NCBI GenBank assembly: GCA_045540715.1
Contig: JAZQHT010000009.1
Span: 1-35,332, forward strand
Direction: 5' to 3'
DNA from: UMGS1279 sp045540715
GTDB taxonomy: Bacteria > Bacillota > Clostridia > Oscillospirales > Acutalibacteraceae
DNA: 35,332 nt
Position numbers and translations under genes: made by a program. The notes beneath the pieces are model-generated. The model was not told the origin of the DNA. It saw only the letters and a program-made list of their open reading frames with translations, and made no database searches. This document shows positions 30,196 through 35,332 of the stretch, one piece after another (position 1 is the stretch's first letter; every line of letters begins with the position of its first letter).

Positions 30196-31554
30196 ATGGA
30201 AAATAATACTTCGTTAGAACTAAATAAAACTCCGTTTTCAATAGATGCTGAGCAATCGGTTATTGGCTCAATTTTAATTGATCCAAACTGTATGAACCTA
30301 GTTGCAAATATGATTGATGCTGATAAATTTTATCTAAGTCAGCACAAAATTATATTTACGGCTTTGCTTTCTATGTACGACCTAAATCAACCTATTGACT
30401 TTTTAACCTTATATGAAAAGTTAAAAAACGAAGGTAATGATGAAAAAGCGGGTGGCAAAGCTTACTTAACACAACTTGTTCAAGCAGTACCCACTGCTGC
30501 AAACGTTGATATGTACTGCGGCATTGTTTTAGATAGATTTTATGCCCGTTCATTATTAGCAGCGGCTCAAAAAATTATTGAAGACGTTAATAACGGCAAT
30601 AAAGCAGAAGAACTTATTGATGCAGCTGAACAAAGCATTTATAACATTACACAAGGTCGCGAAACAAGTGATTTAGTTCATATTTCAAAGGTTATTAGAA
30701 ATGAAACTTATGACCGTTTGCAAAAAATTGCCGACCCCGTAACACGTCAAGACTTTATTGGTATTAACAGCGGCATTTCTGAACTAGACGAAGCATTATC
30801 AGGTTTTAATAAAAGTAACCTTATTATTTTGGGTGCTCGACCCGGTGTTGGTAAAACTTCATTTGCACTGAATATTGCAAGAAATATTTCAGTTAGAGAA
30901 AATAAAAGCGTTGCCTTCTTCTCGCTAGAAATGACAAGAGACGAACTTGCTCAAAGACTTCTTTCTAACGAAGCCGGTATTCCAAGTGATCATTTAAGAG
31001 ATAGCTCTAAAATGACCGAGAAAGAGTGGGTAAGTTTAGCACAAGCAAGCGAAACCCTTTCAAATGCAAAGTTATTTGTTGACGAAAGTGCTAATATTAC
31101 CGTTTCACAAATTAAGGCCAAAATTAGAAGACAAAAGAATATCGATATGGTAATTATCGACTATTTAGGCTTAATTAAAGGTTCGGTTCGTACTGAAAAC
31201 CGCGTTCAAGAAGTTTCTGAAATTTCTCGTTCACTAAAAATTATGGCAAAAGACCTTAATGTTCCATTACTTGTTTGCGCACAGTTAAACCGTGGCGTTG
31301 AAGGCAAGGGTGGCGCAAAACATAAACCTGGACTTGCTGATTTAAGAGATTCTGGTTCTATTGAACAAGACGCAGATATTGTAATGTTTTTACATAAAGA
31401 ACAAGATAAAACCGATGAATTTGGCGAACCCGATAATACAGTTGAATTAATTGTTGCTAAAAACCGTCATGGTTCTACACCAACAATTAAACTTAATTGG
31501 GACGGTCAGTTTACACGTTTTACTGCTAAGGATTATACTCACGAGGAATTTTAA
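30196..31554 (+). CDS. dnaB: Replicative DNA helicase DnaB
   Basis: The replicative helicase (452 aa) forms the hexamer that unwinds the fork and binds primase. The N-terminal domain (about 12-115) begins with PFSIDAEQSVIGSILID. The RecA-like C-terminal domain has Walker A GARPGVGKT (213-221) and Walker B IDMVIIDYL (316-324), then the PLLVCAQLNRGVE and LADLRDSGSIEQDAD motifs. It is called dnaC in Bacillus. The stop overlaps the tilS start by one base. No intein is present. Confidence 0.97.
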   Translation: MENNTSLELNKTPFSIDAEQSVIGSILIDPNCMNLVANMIDADKFYLSQHKIIFTALLSMYDLNQPIDFLTLYEKLKNEGNDEKAGGKAYLTQLVQAVPTAANVDMYCGIVLDRFYARSLLAAAQKIIEDVNNGNKAEELIDAAEQSIYNITQGRETSDLVHISKVIRNETYDRLQKIADPVTRQDFIGINSGISELDEALSGFNKSNLIILGARPGVGKTSFALNIARNISVRENKSVAFFSLEMTRDELAQRLLSNEAGIPSDHLRDSSKMTEKEWVSLAQASETLSNAKLFVDESANITVSQIKAKIRRQKNIDMVIIDYLGLIKGSVRTENRVQEVSEISRSLKIMAKDLNVPLLVCAQLNRGVEGKGGAKHKPGLADLRDSGSIEQDADIVMFLHKEQDKTDEFGEPDNTVELIVAKNRHGSTPTIKLNWDGQFTRFTAKDYTHEEF

Positions 31555-32828
31555 TGCATAATAGCGCAAATACAATTAATTTAGAAAGATTTTTTGAAGC
31601 TAATCAAGAAATCTGCGGCAGCAGGGTTGCAGTGGCTTTAAGCGGCGGCCCTGATTCTGTTTGTTTATTGCATTTGCTAAATGATATAAAAAACAAATAT
31701 AATATTAAGCTTTCTGCGGCTCATTTAAACCATAATATTAGAGAAAATGAAGCCGACCGCGATATGCAATTTTGCATAAACCTTTGTAAAAGTTTAGATA
31801 TACCGCTTTCTTTAGAAAGTAAAGAGGTTGTAAAACTTTGCTTAAAGGGCGAAAGTGTAGAAACCGCCGCTAGAAGAATCAGATACGAATTTTTTGATTC
31901 CTTAAATTGCGATTATATTGCAACTGCTCATAATAGCGACGATAACGCTGAAACCGTGCTACTTAACGTTTTGCGTGGCAGCGGAACAAAAGGGGCAGGG
32001 GGAATACCAAATATTCGCGGCAAAATAATTAGACCTTTGCTTAACTTTTCAAAAGCGCAAATTTTAGAATATTTAAATAGCAATAATTACGATTACGTAA
32101 TTGATAGCACAAACAATCAAAACGAATATTCAAGAAATAAATTGCGTAATATTGTTTTTCCGGTGCTTAAAGATATAAACGAAAATTTTAGCGAAAATAT
32201 AAATCGTTTTGCGGATTTAAATAAACAAGACGATGATTATTTAAATCAAAAAGCACTAGAAGAATATAATAAAGCGGCAACAAAAAACGGCTTAAATTTA
32301 AGCCTAATTAAAGAAAAACATATTGCGGTTTTAAGCCGTGTAATTAAAATATATTTTGAAAATCAAAATTTAAGCTTTAATAAAAAAACGGCCGACCAAA
32401 TTTTAGATAGTTTTAAAAATAGCAAAAGCACAAAAATTAATATAGAAGGCAATTTATTTATTGAACTAAAAGACGGTGTGCTTTTTTTAGTTAACGAAAA
32501 AAAACCGAAATTTTTGGTAAAAACCGAAATTGTTAATAATTTGTTATTAAATAATACAATTGATTGTGATAAAATTGTAGGAGAATTAATTATATCGGTC
32601 AAAAAAGATGGCGATAAAATTAAACTTAAAGGGCGCCCCAATAAAGAACTAAGGCGCATTTATAGTGAAAAAAATATAGAACCCACGTTGCGCGACTTAC
32701 TTCCTGTTGCCCACGATGATTGCGGAGTTGTTTGGGGCTATAAAGTTGGCACAGCCGAAAGGGTACTTGCTGACGAAAATTCAAAAAAACTTATGAGAAT
32801 TATGGTGGAGGAAGAACAAAATGCATAA
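31554..32828 (+). CDS. tilS: tRNA(Ile)-lysidine synthetase
   Basis: TilS (424 aa) converts C34 of the CAU-anticodon tRNA-Ile into lysidine, so that the tRNA reads AUA. This is essential in bacteria. The N-type ATP PP-loop SGGPDS is at residues 30-35, and the core motifs HLNHNIRENEADRD, TAHNSDDNAETVLL and GIPNIRGKIIRPLL follow. A C-terminal tRNA-binding region (about 345-424) is present. It overlaps dnaB by one base and hpt by eight, so coupling is strong. AUA codons are used in this window, in line with its function. Confidence 0.96.
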   Translation: MHNSANTINLERFFEANQEICGSRVAVALSGGPDSVCLLHLLNDIKNKYNIKLSAAHLNHNIRENEADRDMQFCINLCKSLDIPLSLESKEVVKLCLKGESVETAARRIRYEFFDSLNCDYIATAHNSDDNAETVLLNVLRGSGTKGAGGIPNIRGKIIRPLLNFSKAQILEYLNSNNYDYVIDSTNNQNEYSRNKLRNIVFPVLKDINENFSENINRFADLNKQDDDYLNQKALEEYNKAATKNGLNLSLIKEKHIAVLSRVIKIYFENQNLSFNKKTADQILDSFKNSKSTKINIEGNLFIELKDGVLFLVNEKKPKFLVKTEIVNNLLLNNTIDCDKIVGELIISVKKDGDKIKLKGRPNKELRRIYSEKNIEPTLRDLLPVAHDDCGVVWGYKVGTAERVLADENSKKLMRIMVEEEQNA

Positions 32829-33354
32829 CGATATTGCAGAAATATTATTTACAAAAGAAGATATTGCAAAAATTGTTGAAAGACTAGGGCAAGAAATCAC
32901 CGAAGACTATAAAGATAAAAAGTTAATGATTGTTGGTGTTTTAAAAGGTTCGGTTGTATTTATGGCCGACTTAATGCGCAAAATAAATTTAAAATGCAAA
33001 ACCGATTTTATGGCAATTTCTTCCTATGCAGGCGGTACTAGAAGCGGTAAACTTCGCGTTATTAAAGATTTGCAAGAAGATATTTCAGGATATGACGTTT
33101 TAGTTATTGAAGATATACTTGATAGTGGCAAAACACTTTCACATTTAACCGAAATGCTACGCCTTCGCGAACCTAATTCTTTAAAAATATGTGCATTTTT
33201 TGATAAGCCCGACCGCCGCGAAATTGATATTAAAGCAGATTACGTTGGCGCGCAAATTCCCGACAAATTTATTGTTGGTTACGGTTTGGATTTTGCTGAA
33301 GAATATAGAAATTTAGAATACGTTGGGGTTTTAAAACCCGAACTTTATGAATAA
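32821..33354 (+). CDS. hpt: Hypoxanthine phosphoribosyltransferase
   Basis: This 177-aa purine salvage enzyme makes IMP or GMP from hypoxanthine or guanine and PRPP. The PRPP-binding motif IEDILDSGKTL is at residues 96-106. The N-terminal LKGSVVFMADL loop and C-terminal PDKFIVGYGLDFAEEYRNL are typical. The tilS-hpt-ftsH order is conserved in Firmicutes, where Hpt and TilS are known to influence ftsH expression in some species. It starts inside tilS. Confidence 0.97.
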   Translation: MHNDIAEILFTKEDIAKIVERLGQEITEDYKDKKLMIVGVLKGSVVFMADLMRKINLKCKTDFMAISSYAGGTRSGKLRVIKDLQEDISGYDVLVIEDILDSGKTLSHLTEMLRLREPNSLKICAFFDKPDRREIDIKADYVGAQIPDKFIVGYGLDFAEEYRNLEYVGVLKPELYE

Positions 33355-33372
33355 AAATAAGGGGTAAATACT

Positions 33373-35202
33373 TTGAAGAATTTTAAAAACGTACTTTTAT
33401 ATATAATATTACCGGTTGCTTTAATAATCGGTATAATGTTATTTATGAATTTTGCAAACGAAAAAAGCGATGTTGAATACTACAAAATTGTTAATATGAT
33501 TAGAAACAATGAAGTAGAATCTTACGAGCTTAACCTTTATACCGGTGAACTTAAATATTATTTAAGAAGCGACAATAAAACACAGCACAAATATACCGTG
33601 CCAAATCCTGAACACTTCCGTGAAGACGTTAACGATTTTGTGTTACAGCATAACCAAGAAAATCCAAAAGATTTAATTAAGTACAATGAAAAGAGAGGTA
33701 ACGAAACCTCTTGGATTATGAATTTGTTACCAACCCTTTTAACCTTTGGATTACTTGTTTTCTTCTTTATATTTATGATGCGCCGTATGAACGGAGCTAT
33801 GGGCGGAGACAAAACAATGTCTTTTGGCAAGGCAAAGTTTAGAGTTGCCGATAATAAAAAGAAAACCACCTTTGCTGACGTTGCAGGGTGCGACGAAGAA
33901 AAAGAAGAAATGAAGGAAATCGTTGATTTTCTTAAAGACCCCAAAAAGTTTAACCAAATGGGAGCAAGAATTCCTAAAGGTGTGCTTTTAATGGGCCCTC
34001 CCGGTACAGGTAAAACCTTACTTGCCCGTGCAGTAGCAGGGGAGGCAGGAGTTCCTTTCTTCTCAATTTCGGGTTCCGACTTTGTTGAAATGTTTGTTGG
34101 TGTTGGTGCTTCTCGTGTAAGAGATTTATTTGAACAAGCCAAGAAAAATGCTCCAACAATTGTGTTTATAGATGAAATTGACGCGGTTGGTCGTCAACGT
34201 GGTGCAGGTCTTGGCGGCGGACACGACGAAAGAGAACAAACCTTAAACCAACTACTTGTTGAAATGGATGGCTTTGGTGCAAACGAAGGTATTATTGTTA
34301 TGGCGGCAACAAACCGTCCCGACGTATTAGATAAAGCGTTACTTCGTCCTGGTCGTTTTGATAGACAAATTACAGTAAATTATCCCGACGTTAAAGGTAG
34401 AGAAGAAATATTAAAGGTTCACTCTCGCGGAAAGCCATTAGGACCTGACGTTAACCTAAAAACCATTGCAAAAACAACCGCTGGCTTTACAGGCGCAGAT
34501 TTAGAAAACCTTTTAAACGAAGCCGCATTACTTGCCGCCCGTAATAACCAAAAGGCAATTACAGAAGAAAATATTGAAGAAGCAACCATTAAGGTTGTAA
34601 TGGGTACAGAAAAACGTTCACACGTTATTTCTGATAAAGATAAGATGATTACCGCTTATCACGAAGCAGGCCACGCAATCGTTTCTTATCATATTCCAAC
34701 CGAAGACCCCGTTCATCAAATTTCAATTATTCCACGCGGTATGGCAGCAGGCTTTACAATGTATTTACCTAACGAAGATAATCAGCATATTAGCCGTAAA
34801 AAGCTATATGGTCAAATTTGTTCGTTACTTGGCGGCCGTGCAGCAGAAGAATTAACTCAAGACGATATTTGCACAGGTGCTTCTAACGATATGCAACGTG
34901 CTACCGAAATTGCAAGAAAGATGATTACCAAGTTTGGTATGAGCGAAAAGTTAGGCCCAATTACTTATGGTAATGATAATAACGAAGTGTTCTTAGGCAG
35001 AGACTTCTCTTCAACACCTAACTATTCAAACGATATTGCAGCGGCAATTGATGCTGAAATTAATCGCATTGTTACAGGCGAATATGAAAAAGCAAAAGAC
35101 ATTTTAAATAAAAATATGTCAAAGCTTCACATCATTGCTAAAGAGCTTTTCGAAAACGAAAAGATTGACGGCGAAAGATTCGTTGCTTTAATGCAAGAAT
35201 AA
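33373..35202 (+). CDS. ftsH: ATP-dependent zinc metalloprotease FtsH
   Basis: FtsH (609 aa) is a membrane-anchored AAA+ protease degrading misfolded and regulatory proteins. Two transmembrane segments (about 7-25 and 116-136) flank an extracytoplasmic domain. Walker A GPPGTGKT is at 208-215, with Walker B (IVFIDEIDAVG) and SRH (LRPGRFDRQI) following. The zinc site HEAGH is at 430-434. The start codon is TTG at 33373, with GGGG upstream. It is the last gene of the rnj operon, and a terminator follows. Confidence 0.97.
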   Translation: MKNFKNVLLYIILPVALIIGIMLFMNFANEKSDVEYYKIVNMIRNNEVESYELNLYTGELKYYLRSDNKTQHKYTVPNPEHFREDVNDFVLQHNQENPKDLIKYNEKRGNETSWIMNLLPTLLTFGLLVFFFIFMMRRMNGAMGGDKTMSFGKAKFRVADNKKKTTFADVAGCDEEKEEMKEIVDFLKDPKKFNQMGARIPKGVLLMGPPGTGKTLLARAVAGEAGVPFFSISGSDFVEMFVGVGASRVRDLFEQAKKNAPTIVFIDEIDAVGRQRGAGLGGGHDEREQTLNQLLVEMDGFGANEGIIVMAATNRPDVLDKALLRPGRFDRQITVNYPDVKGREEILKVHSRGKPLGPDVNLKTIAKTTAGFTGADLENLLNEAALLAARNNQKAITEENIEEATIKVVMGTEKRSHVISDKDKMITAYHEAGHAIVSYHIPTEDPVHQISIIPRGMAAGFTMYLPNEDNQHISRKKLYGQICSLLGGRAAEELTQDDICTGASNDMQRATEIARKMITKFGMSEKLGPITYGNDNNEVFLGRDFSSTPNYSNDIAAAIDAEINRIVTGEYEKAKDILNKNMSKLHIIAKELFENEKIDGERFVALMQE

Positions 35203-35212
35203 TTAAAAAATA

Positions 35213-35243
35213 AAAGACCGAAGAATTTTCTTCGGTCTTTTTT
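35213..35243. terminator. Bidirectional terminator after ftsH
   Basis: AAGACCGAAG (35214-35223) pairs with CTTCGGTCTT (35230-35239), flanked by an A-run and a T-run, so it can end both ftsH and the convergent gene at the window edge. The same stem sequence forms the terminator at 20430-20459. Confidence 0.92.
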
Positions 35244-35250
35244 GTATTTG

Positions 35251-35331
35251 TTAGTCTAGGGTGTAGCCATCCCACTCTGCAAAGTATCTTGCTAAGTGTG
35301 TAATGTCTTTACCTGTAATATCGTTGTCTTT
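35251..35331 (-). CDS. C-terminal fragment with dockerin/EF-hand-like tail (partial)
   Basis: The minus strand encodes an open end of 26 residues before a TAA at 35251-35253, and the gene continues beyond the window. The tail includes DNDITGKDITHLARYFAEWD followed by GYTLD. An Asp/Asn-rich loop followed by a helix with LARY and a terminal WxGY resembles the last repeat of dockerin-like modules of secreted clostridial proteins. With so few residues this is tentative. Its position against a terminator supports a real gene end. Confidence 0.5.
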   Translation of the reverse strand, partial: KDNDITGKDITHLARYFAEWDGYTLD

Positions 35332-35332
35332 A

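Noticed and set aside
33558..34142. 194-codon open frame on the minus strand inside ftsH
   Set aside because: It lies fully within a well-supported ftsH and has a serine/isoleucine-rich composition typical of an antisense shadow, with no ribosome site or family resemblance.
1..35332. CRISPR arrays, insertion sequences, phage genes or integration sites
   Set aside because: No regularly spaced repeats, transposase, integrase or terminal repeats were seen.

Overview
The window reads as a chromosomal segment from a low-GC, anaerobic member of the Clostridia (Firmicutes/Bacillota), possibly an Oscillospirales/Ruminococcaceae-type gut bacterium. The reasons are the S10-spc-alpha gene order continuing into secY-adk-map-infA-rpmJ, the zinc (type Z) S14, strong AGGAGG ribosome sites, consensus sigma-A promoters, an oxygen-sensitive ferredoxin-dependent ketoacid oxidoreductase, and AT-rich intergenic DNA. 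The exact genus cannot be read from the sequence.

Region 1 (1-15560) is one ribosomal super-operon of 31 genes (rpsJ to rplQ). It is driven by an extended -10 promoter at 169-197 and preceded by a leader of about 240 nt. The leader contains a classical intrinsic terminator (339-376) whose 5' arm can instead pair with an upstream segment (293-299), so it looks like a transcription attenuator controlling the whole operon. A 13-bp terminator ends the operon after rplQ. The ecf transporter, truA, rplM and rpsI genes that often follow rplQ in Firmicutes are absent here.

Region 2 (15600-20460) holds a two-gene non-homologous end-joining module (Ku plus a minimal ATP-dependent ligase), a convergent GNAT acetyltransferase, and a polar amino acid ABC transporter operon. 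The binding protein of that transporter appears to be a natural circular permutation: the segment that normally forms the C-terminus of family-3 binding proteins sits directly after the lipobox, and the protein stops where that segment would normally begin. The divergent promoter region contains eight ATGCA/TGCAT elements, including a perfect palindrome over the -35 box, suggesting a repressor.

Region 3 (20470-27520, minus strand) is a five-gene aromatic 2-ketoacid/arylacetate operon: aryl-CoA ligase, indolepyruvate:ferredoxin oxidoreductase alpha and beta, a second aryl-CoA ligase, and a tandem-ACT protein. Upstream is a separate sodium:solute symporter with a perfect consensus promoter and a 13-bp tandem repeat in its 5' UTR. 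A tRNA-Thr(GGU) with its own consensus promoter and terminator follows.

Region 4 (27900-35243, plus strand) is a housekeeping operon: ribonuclease J, L9, replicative helicase, tRNA-Ile lysidine synthetase, hypoxanthine phosphoribosyltransferase and FtsH. The right edge holds the C-terminus of a convergent gene whose tail resembles a dockerin/EF-hand-like motif. The strongest leads are the permuted binding protein and the S10 leader attenuator.
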